Shown in pieces: positions 7,045 through 14,090 of a DNA stretch of 23,408 bases. The DNA is from JAUVXJ01 sp034430275. GTDB taxonomy: Bacteria > Chloroflexota > Anaerolineae > UBA7937 > B3-Chlor. The stretch is taken from the NCBI GenBank assembly GCA_034430275.1, contig DAOUEW010000057.1, positions 1 to 23,408 of the forward strand, written 5' to 3'. Numbering within the stretch: the stretch's first letter is position 1; each line of letters starts with the position of its first letter. A model generated the notes under the pieces. That model was not told the origin of the DNA and did not search any database. It worked only from the letters and a program-made list of their open reading frames with translations. The position numbers were made by a program, and so were the translations under genes.

Positions 7045-8037
7045 GTGACCTATCTGCCATCTGCCAGCCGTTACGAAACCATGCGCTACAATCGCTGCGG
7101 CCGAAGCGGTCTGATGCTGCCAGCCGTCTCGTTCGGGCTGTGGCACAACTTCGGTGGGGTAGACGTCTACGAGAACGCCCGGGCCATAGTTTGTAGAGCC
7201 TTCGACCTGGGCATCACCCACTTCGATTTGGCTAACAACTACGGCCCTCCCCCCGGTTCCGCGGAAGAGACCCTGGGACGGATCCTGAAACAGGATCTAG
7301 CCCCGTACAGGGACGAGCTGATCATCTCCACCAAAGCTGGCTGGGGCATGTGGCCCGGCCCTTACGGGGACTGGGGCTCGCGCAAGTACCTGGCAGCCAG
7401 CCTCGACCAGAGCTTGATGCGTTTGGGGCTGGATTATGTAGACATCTTCTACCATCACCGCCCCGATCCCGAGACACCCTTGGAGGAGACCATGGGTGCC
7501 CTCGACCACGTCGTCCGCCAGGGCAAGACCCTGTACGCCGGCATCTCCTCCTACGACGCCGAGCAGACGCGGCGAGCGGCAAGTATTCTCCGTGAGTTCG
7601 GCACCCCCTGCCTGATTCACCAGCCCTCCTACAACATGTTCGACCACTGGATCGAGGACAAGCTTCTCAGCGTCCTCGAAGAGGAAGGTATGGGCTGCAT
7701 CGTCTTCTCCCCCCTAGCGCAGGGGCTACTGACCGACAAGTATCTCGCTGGCATTCCCGAAGGCTCTCGGGCCTCTAAGCCCCACGGTTTTCTCAGGCCC
7801 GCTGAAATCACCGAGGACAGGCTGGCGAAAGTGCGAAAGCTCAACGAACTGGCCCAGGCCCGCAACCAGACCCTGGCCCAGATGGCCCTGGCGTGGGTAT
7901 TGCGTCACACAGCCATAACATCGGTCCTCGTCGGCGCCAGCCGGGTGAGCCAGATCGAGGACAACGTCGGAGCCTTGAGCAATCTCCAGTTCACAGGGAA
8001 AGAACTGGCGAGCATCGATGGCGTCCTGGCGGGATGA
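7045..8037 (+). CDS. Aldo/keto reductase, YghZ / glyceraldehyde-3-phosphate reductase type
   Basis: A 330-aa protein starting at GTG 7045, with AAGGAGGG at 7033-7040. It is an (alpha/beta)8-barrel NADPH-dependent reductase. MRYNRCGRSGLMLPAVSFGL is the usual N-terminus of the potassium-channel-beta/YghZ branch. The catalytic tetrad is visible as D61 and Y66 (FDLANNYG), K97 (STKAGWG) and a His in YHHRPDP (137/138). The C-terminal SVLVGASRVSQIEDNV binds the NADPH phosphate. Enzymes of this branch reduce L-glyceraldehyde-3-phosphate, methylglyoxal and other small aldehydes, so detoxification beside a sugar kinase is a reasonable inference. Length and ends are complete. Confidence 0.9.
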   Translation: MTYLPSASRYETMRYNRCGRSGLMLPAVSFGLWHNFGGVDVYENARAIVCRAFDLGITHFDLANNYGPPPGSAEETLGRILKQDLAPYRDELIISTKAGWGMWPGPYGDWGSRKYLAASLDQSLMRLGLDYVDIFYHHRPDPETPLEETMGALDHVVRQGKTLYAGISSYDAEQTRRAASILREFGTPCLIHQPSYNMFDHWIEDKLLSVLEEEGMGCIVFSPLAQGLLTDKYLAGIPEGSRASKPHGFLRPAEITEDRLAKVRKLNELAQARNQTLAQMALAWVLRHTAITSVLVGASRVSQIEDNVGALSNLQFTGKELASIDGVLAG

Positions 8038-8173
8038 GGGAACCCCATGGTTGGTGGTCGAGGTGGAACAGACAGCGTACAGCGTCGGTGCCGAGGAACA
8101 CGTCAGGACCAGTGGACCATGATCTGGGGCTGCTCCCCAGGTCCAGTCACGCCGACCAGAGGAGACTCCGTCG

Positions 8174-8327
8174 ATGTCTGCTAGCGGCGTGGGCTATGAC
8201 CAGGTTGCGCCCACGTACGATCAGCGGTACGCAGCTCTCAAGCACGAAGGCGTAGCATCCACCCTGCTCTCTCTTGCTCGGTCCGCTTCCACTGGCCGGA
8301 TTCTGGAAGTCGGGTGCGGCACCGGCC
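8174..8327 (+). pseudogene. SAM-dependent methyltransferase truncated at motif I
   Basis: From ATG 8174 (AGAGGAG at 8158-8164) the frame reads GVGYDQVAPTYDQRYAAL and later GRILEVGCGTG. This is the start of a UbiE/Methyltransf_11-type methyltransferase ending exactly at its SAM-binding glycine loop. After GCGTG the homology stops abruptly. The frame stays open to 8941 but reads as Arg/Ser/Trp-rich shadow sequence, largely antiparallel in character to the real gene at 8503. No continuation of the methyltransferase (acidic loop, motif IV) appears in any frame before 8503. It is best read as the 5' remnant of a gene that lost about 80 percent of its length. Confidence 0.65.
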
Positions 8328-8428
8328 CGGGGCAGCGGTCCCAGCCATCCTTGTCGATCGGCCACAGGCGCAGCGGGGAGAGAGTCCCTGGAACTCAGAG
8401 TGCAGATTCCCTTGGCTCTCGCGAGCGG

Positions 8429-8457
8429 TTGCGCAACACGACAGGTCGTGAGAGAAT
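8429..8457 (+). promoter_or_regulatory. Promoter with operator-like palindrome for the 8503 gene
   Basis: TTGCGC (8429-8434) and GAGAAT (8452-8457) are separated by 17 bases. Nearly the whole spacer is a perfect palindrome, CACGAC-AG-GTCGTG (8437-8450). A dimeric repressor bound there would cover both boxes. The -10 box is a weak match, so an activator or repressor site is plausible. The start at 8503 is 45 bases downstream. Confidence 0.4.
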
Positions 8458-8502
8458 GTCTCCAATCTCACTTGGCGGAATGCACGAACGAAGGAGGTGC
8501 CG

Positions 8503-8967
8503 ATGTCGACGATGTCGAACTGGCTCAAGGCGGGACTCGTGGGTGCACTGGCGGTCGTGGTCCTGCAGTTTGTGGGCCTCATCCCCTGCGTGGGATGTAT
8601 CACCTGGATCTTGGGATACGTTGCCTATGGCTGCATCGGTGCTCTGGCGGCCTACTGGATGTCACCACCGAGGCAACCCGGGACAGCAGCCAAGGACGGC
8701 GCCCTGGCTGGCGCCGTTGCCGGGGCCATCGGCGGCGGCGTGGGCCTGGTTATCCTCCTGGGGCTGGTCACCGTCTTCGTCCCGTTGGGAATCCTCGGTG
8801 ATGCTCTGGAGGGTACGGGGGTGGATCCCGCCGCGCTCTGGGGGACCTTCGCCGGCCTGGTTGGATCTCTCACTTGCGGCACAGGGTGCTACGCCCTTGG
8901 GGTCGGCATCGCTGCGGGGCTGGGCGCCCTGGGCGGTCTGATCTTCGCCGCCATCCAACCGGACTAG
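8503..8967 (+). CDS. Small glycine-rich polytopic membrane protein
   Basis: A 154-aa protein. The start is ATG 8503, five bases after AAGGAGG (8491-8497); the GTG at 8497 overlaps that ribosome site and is rejected. Four or more hydrophobic helices are visible: LVGALAVVVLQFVGL, ITWILGYVAYGCIGALAAYW, a GAIGGGVGLVILLGLVTVFV block, and a C-terminal GLVGSLTCG...LGVGIAAGLGALGGLIFAA. Four cysteines cluster near the ends of helices (CVGC and CGTGC). The G-A-[IV]-G-G packing motifs resemble uncharacterised DUF4199/phage-holin-like or glycine-zipper membrane proteins, but I do not recognise the family. The membrane protein at 20441 has the same glycine-zipper style, though no clear sequence similarity. 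Confidence 0.65.
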   Translation: MSTMSNWLKAGLVGALAVVVLQFVGLIPCVGCITWILGYVAYGCIGALAAYWMSPPRQPGTAAKDGALAGAVAGAIGGGVGLVILLGLVTVFVPLGILGDALEGTGVDPAALWGTFAGLVGSLTCGTGCYALGVGIAAGLGALGGLIFAAIQPD

Positions 8968-9053
8968 CTGAGCCAAGCGCGCGAAAGAGAGCGGCAGCAA
9001 TCGATCTCTCTCACTGTGGGATGTACTTTCCGAGCACGCCGTTTGACCGTGAG

Positions 9054-9863
9054 CTACCGACGCTCCACAGGCAGAATCAAACAGTTGGGTCCACCGCTGC
9101 CCTTGGCGAACTCAGACAGCTCGAACTCATGGACGGTTACGCTGTGGGCTGTGAGATGGTCGGCCGCCTCTCGATTGGCCCTCTCGACGATCACTTCGTT
9201 CTCGCCCAGGCAGATGACGTTGGCGGTCGTCAGCCCACCACAGAGAATCTCAATGGCATCGAAACCTCGCAGACTCTCCTCTGGAACCAATCCACGGCAG
9301 TAGATCACCCGCTCGGGCCCGACCACCATCATCGCCTTGTCCAGATGCAGGATAGAATCAGGGAGAGGTACCACGCGGACCTCGTAGCCCATGGCCCCCA
9401 GCAAAACGGCCAGTTGCTGGACGCCCTGTTCATTCGTCCTGATGGACTGCCCGATAAAGGCCACTGACCCCGCCAGGATCACGTCGCCGCCTTCGACCGT
9501 ACCCGGAGCTTCGATCTCCGCGACGAACGGCTCGCCCAGGGAATCCAGGATTTCTGCCATCCATTCCTCTTCACCCCGTCTCGATTCTAGCCCCAACCTG
9601 AGCCTGATGTAGCCTTCAGGGGTGCAGAGGGCTGTGTCGCGGGTGAAGACCGAATTGGGATGACCGGCAAGCTCGGGCACGTCGATCACCTCGCTGCCGA
9701 AGTCCGCCAGGCAACGCTTCAGCGTTGCGTGCTGCTCGGTTGCCCGGTCAGGATCGGCAGGCTCGATGATGTTGTGCTTCTTCAGATCGCTGACACGACA
9801 GTATTCGTCTGCGGGCGTGCAAACCACGACACGCGTCAATCTGTCGCCTTCGTTCTCGAGCAT
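9054..9863 (-). CDS. Dimethylargininase / arginine-deiminase-superfamily hydrolase
   Basis: A 269-aa protein of the usual DDAH length. Family landmarks are in order: HPNSVFTRDTAL (residues 68-79, substrate guanidine contact at D76), TVEGGDVIL (122-130), LHLDKAMMVV with the catalytic H173, and GGPNCLILPV with the catalytic nucleophile C261. The family hydrolyses methylated arginines to citrulline and methylamines; related members act on arginine or ornithine (ornithine lactamase), so the exact substrate is open. It is cytoplasmic. The ribosome binding site before ATG 9863 is weak (GGTGGA about 13 bases upstream), so the start could lie a few codons downstream. It converges on the 8503 gene. 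Confidence 0.85.
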   Translation of the reverse strand: MLENEGDRLTRVVVCTPADEYCRVSDLKKHNIIEPADPDRATEQHATLKRCLADFGSEVIDVPELAGHPNSVFTRDTALCTPEGYIRLRLGLESRRGEEEWMAEILDSLGEPFVAEIEAPGTVEGGDVILAGSVAFIGQSIRTNEQGVQQLAVLLGAMGYEVRVVPLPDSILHLDKAMMVVGPERVIYCRGLVPEESLRGFDAIEILCGGLTTANVICLGENEVIVERANREAADHLTAHSVTVHEFELSEFAKGSGGPNCLILPVERR

Positions 9864-9882
9864 CGAGGTGTCATTCCACCAT

Positions 9883-9924
9883 AGGATAGGTCAGGTATGG
9901 CGCCTTACTGCCCAATCCTATCCT
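9883..9924 (-). promoter_or_regulatory. Nested dyad upstream of the dimethylargininase gene
   Basis: AGGATAGG (9883-9890) and CCTATCCT (9917-9924) are perfect 8-base inverted repeats. They frame a second, imperfect dyad centred on GGCGCC (AGGTA-T-GGCGCC-T-TACTG). The structure begins 20 bases upstream of the ATG at 9863. It could be a transcription-factor operator or a hairpin in the leader that hides the weak ribosome site. No consensus promoter is clear around it. Confidence 0.4.
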
Positions 9925-10441
9925 TCCTCCTCCGGGAGCGCAATGCGCAGCAGACCACACGCGCGCAACAACGAGATCCTCATTCAGGCCATTCGCTTGC
10001 ACCGTCGACGGGGCTCGAGGGAATCAACAACCCATACCGTGTGGCCAGGGTTCGGTCGGTCTAGACCCTCGTCGGCCAAGTGGTGGCGCACCCCCAGCGG
10101 GAGTCTTGCAGCAGCTCCCACCCCGAGGCACATGTCGCTCGAGTTGGCCTCGAGCCCGGTGTGGCGACACAGCATGCCTTACCGTCGTTTCCCTACCTTG
10201 TATGTACGCAAGATTAGGACTGATCGGCGACAGAGCGTAGCAGAAGCAAGAGGACTCCGTCCTCAGATCGAAGGAGGCAGTAGGCATCCTCGGCGCACGG
10301 CGAGGACACCCAAGCTGGGGAAATGCTGGGCAGAATCTGAGCAGCACATCCTGCCCGAGGCCGCTCTACAGATGGCTCCTGGCAGCACCGAGTTGAGCCA
10401 GCACCCGCGCTAAAAGGTGATCCGGGCTGCCGATGTGTTGA
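9925..10441. other. Non-coding stretch, nothing recognised
   Basis: About 515 bases lie between the dyad of the dimethylargininase gene and the end of the 740-aa propeller gene. Frames on both strands are open for up to 200 codons but have shadow-like composition and no motif I recognise. A short perfect inverted repeat is present at 10250-10264 (GAGGAC, TCC, GTCCTC). No tRNA-like T-arm or promoter of good quality was seen. It may be decayed sequence. Confidence 0.4.
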
Positions 10442-12664
10442 CTAGCCCTGCTTCATGCCCAGAGGAAACGACCAGGTGTACGGCACCAGTGCGCTCACCC
10501 CATTGGAGGTACCGAACCATCGGAACGGCCCTTCGAACGCGATAGCTTCCACGCCAAGACTGGCGAGACCGTCGGCGACGCCGTAGTAACTCCAGCCATC
10601 ATCGCCCTTGCTCACCGGCGTTCCCCCATCGTTGAGGACACTGACGCCCCCACCGCCCGTCCACAGGCTCACGAGGCCGAACCACCTCTCGTTGGCGCCG
10701 TCCGTCGTGGCGGCGTGTACCCATCCCGCGGCCAGTCCATCAGCCGTGCCGAAGGACTCCCACTGGTCATCCGCATCGTTGAGGGGCGTGCCGTTGTCAT
10801 CCAGCACACTGACTCCTCCAGGCTCCTCGGTGCCGAACCACTTGTACCCCGCCGGATCGATGCCCACGGCGAAGACGTAGTCGCTCACCAGTCCGTCGGC
10901 TGAGGTGAAGGTCTGCCACTTGTCATCCCCGCTATTCAGCGGCGTGCCGTTGTCGTCCAGGACGCTGACCCCGCCGTCCGTACAGAACCACCGGTATTCA
11001 GCACCGTCGAACGCTATGGCACCGACAGTATCGTGCACCAGCCCACCTCCCGACGTATCAAAGACCTGGTCCGTGTCGTCGAGTTTGAACAGCGGGGTAC
11101 CGTTGTCCGACAGCAGCCAAACCCCGCCGCCCAAGGTGCCGAACCACTTCAGGCCCGCATCGTCGATGGAGAGCGTGTAGACGAAACTGTTGGGCAGGCC
11201 GTCCTTGGTCGTGAAAGTTTGCCACGTGTCATCGCTTTTCTCGAACGGCGTCCGGTTGTGGTTGAGCACACTCGCGCCGCCATTCGTGGTGAACCACACG
11301 TAGCCAGTCCGACCGACTGCCACCCCGGTGACGTAGTCGCTGGCCAGACCGTCGCCAACGGTGAAGGTCTGCCACCTGTCATCACTGTGGTTGAACGGTG
11401 TGCCATTGTCGTCTAGCACCGCTGCTCCACCCAGCGTGGCAAACCATCTGTTGCCACTCGCATCAATGGCTACGTGTGTGACATAGTTGGCCGGCAGCCG
11501 GTCGTCCGTCAGGAGCGTCTGCCAGGAATCGTCCCCCTTGTTGAGTGGAGTGCCGTTGTCGTCAAGCACACAGACGCCCTTGGGAGTGGCCAACCATACG
11601 TCGCCGCCGCCCGGAGCCACGTCGCGAACGTCATCGCTACCCAGGCCGTCTGCAGTGGTGAAGGTGTTCCACTGATCATCTGTCTTGTTGAAAGGTGTGG
11701 CCTCATCGCAAAGAACGCTGACCCCAGCGTCGGTCGCGAACCATTTCACTTTGCTGCTCTCCAGGGCTAGCGCCGCCACATTGTTGCTCGCCAGACCGTC
11801 TCCCGTGGTGAAGTACTGCCAGGTATCGTCTCCCTTGTTGAAAGGAGTGCCGTTGTCGGCCAAGACGCTTACTCCACCGGTGGTCGTCCCACTGCAAGCG
11901 ATCCACTTGAGTCCCGTGCCACCGATGGCGATGTCTCGGACCATGTTCGTGGCGAGTCCATCGGAGACGGTGAACGTCTGCCAGGTGTCATCGGATTTGG
12001 CCAACGGCGTGCCGTTGTGATCCAGCACGCTTACCCCCCCACCAGTGCCAAACCACACGTTCCCGCTGTCATCAAAGGCCACAGCAGATACGTCGTCATG
12101 GGCCAAGCCGTCGCTTGTCGTGAACGTCTGCCAGGTGTCATCTGCCTTGCTGAAGGGTGTTCCGCCATCGTCGAGCAGGCTCACACCGCCGCCCCACGTG
12201 CCTACCCACTTGTAGTCGCTTCCATCGATGGCGATGTCTAGGACCTTACTGAATGCCAACCCGTCGGCCTCTGTGAAGGTCAACCAGGTGTCATCCGTCT
12301 GGTCCAAAGGCGTACCGTTCTCATCCAGCACACTGAACCCGTCGTCGGTGCCAAACCATTCTCGACCCGATGGATCGACCGAGACGCACATCACATCGTT
12401 GGTCGCCAGACCGTCGCTGGGATAGAACTTGGCGTAGGCCACCGCTGGACTTGTATCCCACACCACGGCCCCGCCAAGCGTGGCTGCCCACACCAGGTCT
12501 CCTTCCAGCCCCAGGGCTAGCACTTCGTTGCCGTTGCTGTAGGTGACCCAGCCGCCATCGCCTGCCGATGCCGACTGGATATCTATCGCCACTCCGGCGA
12601 GCGCGACCACCGCAGCAACTGAGACCAGAATCCTTGCCGCTCGCCTGTTCAGTGTCGCCGACAT
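10442..12664 (-). CDS. Secreted two-component-regulator-type propeller protein, about 14 blades
   Basis: A 740-aa protein from ATG 12664, with GGAGAAGGGAGAGAG just upstream. Residues 1-36 are a signal peptide (basic MSATLNRRAAR, hydrophobic core, ASA cleavage). The rest is a chain of about 14 repeats of roughly 50 residues. Each follows the pattern DGLA..-V..-VA-D..-G-.KWFGT..GVSVLDDNGTP...DD.WQTFT, matching the two-component regulator propeller (Reg_prop) repeat. Unlike hybrid sensor kinases, there is no transmembrane, kinase or DNA-binding part after the repeats; the protein ends 20 residues past the last blade. It is probably an exported or surface protein that binds a carbohydrate or another protein. 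The acidic D.NGTP....DD loops could bind calcium (inference). Confidence 0.85.
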   Translation of the reverse strand: MSATLNRRAARILVSVAAVVALAGVAIDIQSASAGDGGWVTYSNGNEVLALGLEGDLVWAATLGGAVVWDTSPAVAYAKFYPSDGLATNDVMCVSVDPSGREWFGTDDGFSVLDENGTPLDQTDDTWLTFTEADGLAFSKVLDIAIDGSDYKWVGTWGGGVSLLDDGGTPFSKADDTWQTFTTSDGLAHDDVSAVAFDDSGNVWFGTGGGVSVLDHNGTPLAKSDDTWQTFTVSDGLATNMVRDIAIGGTGLKWIACSGTTTGGVSVLADNGTPFNKGDDTWQYFTTGDGLASNNVAALALESSKVKWFATDAGVSVLCDEATPFNKTDDQWNTFTTADGLGSDDVRDVAPGGGDVWLATPKGVCVLDDNGTPLNKGDDSWQTLLTDDRLPANYVTHVAIDASGNRWFATLGGAAVLDDNGTPFNHSDDRWQTFTVGDGLASDYVTGVAVGRTGYVWFTTNGGASVLNHNRTPFEKSDDTWQTFTTKDGLPNSFVYTLSIDDAGLKWFGTLGGGVWLLSDNGTPLFKLDDTDQVFDTSGGGLVHDTVGAIAFDGAEYRWFCTDGGVSVLDDNGTPLNSGDDKWQTFTSADGLVSDYVFAVGIDPAGYKWFGTEEPGGVSVLDDNGTPLNDADDQWESFGTADGLAAGWVHAATTDGANERWFGLVSLWTGGGGVSVLNDGGTPVSKGDDGWSYYGVADGLASLGVEAIAFEGPFRWFGTSNGVSALVPYTWSFPLGMKQG
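10520..12560 (-). repeat. Tandem ~150-bp coding repeats of the 14-blade propeller
   Basis: The propeller gene repeats at DNA level. On the plus strand, blocks such as GGCGTGCCGTTGTC, the complement of the D-N-G-T-P codons, recur about every 150 bases (for example near 10785, 10940, 11095, 11400, 11550, 11845 and 12010), with GTGAAGGTCTGCCA-type blocks between them. Units are diverged and vary by a few codons, so the array is old rather than freshly expanded. Confidence 0.75.
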
Positions 12665-13044
12665 CTCTCTCTCCCTTCTCCGTCGGAGTTGGTGCGTGGA
12701 CTGCCCCGCACACCCCTATCCTGGGCATGAAGACGTGATCAGCGGCACCATCTTGGTGCATGACGAGACGCTAGGCCAAGCGCGTTAGCAAGCCGATTCC
12801 TCAGAGCGCATGAGAGCGCACAACGCATAGTGGTGTCAGCGTCCAGCAACGGGGCGCCTACGATTCTCGCACACATCATACCATTGCCTTCCAAACTGCA
12901 CAACCGAAACCGCTCTCCTTGCCAGCATAGAATCAGTCCTGGTATCGATGATACTGAGCTCGCAACATGATGGCAGCATGACTCCCTTGAGCTCACAGGC
13001 GCACCCCCTTCGCTGTGCGCCAGCCGACTCCGCCGTCTTCCGCC
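12665..13044. other. Intergenic region upstream of the propeller gene
   Basis: About 380 bases without a supported gene. It holds the minus-strand ribosome site next to 12664 and a candidate minus-strand promoter (12875-12903). The sequence between 12903 and 13044 looks like decayed upstream sequence of the broken TPR gene that follows; no motif was recognised in it. Confidence 0.4.
12875..12903 (-). promoter_or_regulatory. Candidate promoter of the propeller gene
   Basis: Read on the minus strand: TTGTGC (complement of 12898-12903), 17 bases, then TATGAT (complement of 12875-12880). It would give a leader of about 200 bases to the ATG at 12664. The -10 is one base from consensus and the -35 is weaker. 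It is the best match in the upstream region. Confidence 0.35.
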
Positions 13045-13614
13045 GCGTACGATGGTCTCGGACTAGCCTACGAACGATTGGGTGGGTTCGAGGCGGCGAC
13101 GACAGCCTACGAGCAGGTGCTGGTGATTGATCCCGATCACAGGCGTGCACAACGGAAACTGGAGGGGTTCTCAGCCTCAGGTGTGATGGAGATCGGCCAG
13201 CCTTTGTGGCGCGATCTCGGGGAGAGGATCGCTCTTCTGGCTTGCGCCGTGCAGCGCAGGAGGGTGAGGGCAGGAGAGACGGTCGGGATCACCTTGTGGT
13301 GGGAGGCGATGGCCGACATAGACAGGGATTACACCGTGTTTGTCCACGTGGTGCACCCGGATGGCCGCATCCTGGTACAGGAGGATGCCCTGCTGCTGCG
13401 CGGCGGACGCGGCACGTCAGACTGGCCAGCATGGCGGATAGCGAGAAAGTAATACAGACTGGAGGTACCTCCCGGTACTCCAGATGGTCAATACGTCGTC
13501 AAGGTGGGCATATACTACTGGAAAACCGGAGAACGACTGCCGGTATGAGATGAAAACCTGGAGCCTCTCGTCGACGACGCCATACTACTGGCACCCATCA
13601 CCGTGAGCCAGTGA
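13045..13614 (+). pseudogene. Broken TPR protein with C-terminal Ig-like domain
   Basis: One reading frame carries a TPR unit (YDGLGLAYERLGGFEAATTAY then EQVLVIDPDHRRA). It continues into a beta domain (DYTVFVHVVHPDGRILVQED) that goes on after a TAA at 13450 as YRLEVPPGTPDGQYVVKVGI and YYWKTGERLPV, then after a TGA at 13546 as DENLEPLVDDAILLAPITV, ending at TGA 13612. The sequence on both sides of each stop fits one domain, common at the end of Chloroflexota TPR or glycosyltransferase-like membrane proteins, so these are true nonsense mutations. There is no start codon with a ribosome site, and the N-terminal part is missing. Other genes here use TGA as a normal stop, which argues against recoding. 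Confidence 0.7.
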
Positions 13615-13848
13615 AGCGCCAAACGAACCAGTGGCTGGGTCGCCGGCGACGACGAACGGACGGCAGACACAGCTTCGCACCTGACCTGTCTGAGCGTCCC
13701 GCTACTGCACCAGGCCAGTCGACGAGGAGTCGCCGCTTTGCTTGCCAACGCGGTAGTCACCCATGCGGCACACAGCGGATCTGGCACCAGACGAGAGAGA
13801 AGCCATCCTCCGTGCGGCAAGTCCGTCGGTCCTCGCCATTGGGCGCCA
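13615..13848. other. Decayed sequence, unassigned
   Basis: Between two gene remnants. Short plus-strand stretches look protein-like in different frames (RRGVAALLANAVVTH, then PDEREAILRAASPSVLAIG one frame over), which suggests a frameshifted coding relic. I cannot assign a family. Confidence 0.25.
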
Positions 13849-14034
13849 TCACTCCTCGAAGCCCAAGAGGAGACCAAGCTCACTCCCTAGCCCTTCGGCC
13901 GTGTATGCAGCATCCTCCCTCAGGTAGAAGGTGTACTGAAGCCCGTCCTCGGAGACTTCGAACCGCTTGGCCTGGCATCCGCCGATCTTCGCAAGGAAGG
14001 CCACACCTTCCCGGACTGGATGACTAGCCAGTAC
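13849..14034 (-). pseudogene. Fragment resembling an ABC-transporter solute-binding protein
   Basis: The minus-strand frame from 14034 to the stop at 13849 gives 61 residues bounded upstream by a stop codon. It contains AKRFEVSEDGLQYTFYLRED, very close to the LAESWEVSEDGLTYTFKLR signature near the N-terminus of extracellular peptide-binding proteins (SBP_bac_5). The expected signal peptide before it and about 450 residues after it are absent; the frame ends 24 residues later. With only one motif, the assignment is tentative. Confidence 0.4.
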
Positions 14035-14090
14035 TCACGCCTAAGCCACTATCCGTGGATAGGCCCTTCAAGGGTCACTGATCGGGAGTT

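Noticed and set aside
8115..8144. Hairpin CTGGGG-CTGCT-CCCCAG with flanking GGAC/GTCC after the aldo/keto reductase
   Set aside because: The stem is short with a large bulge and no T run, and it lies about 90 bases past the stop; not strong enough to call a terminator.
10520..12560. Regularly spaced direct repeats that might suggest a CRISPR array
   Set aside because: Units are about 150 bases, diverged, and all encode the same protein repeat in one long minus-strand frame; they are propeller blades.
13546..13548. TGA read as a sense codon (recoding or selenocysteine)
   Set aside because: Several intact genes here end in TGA, a second stop (TAA) breaks the same frame, and no SECIS-like element was evident. 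Pseudogene is simpler.
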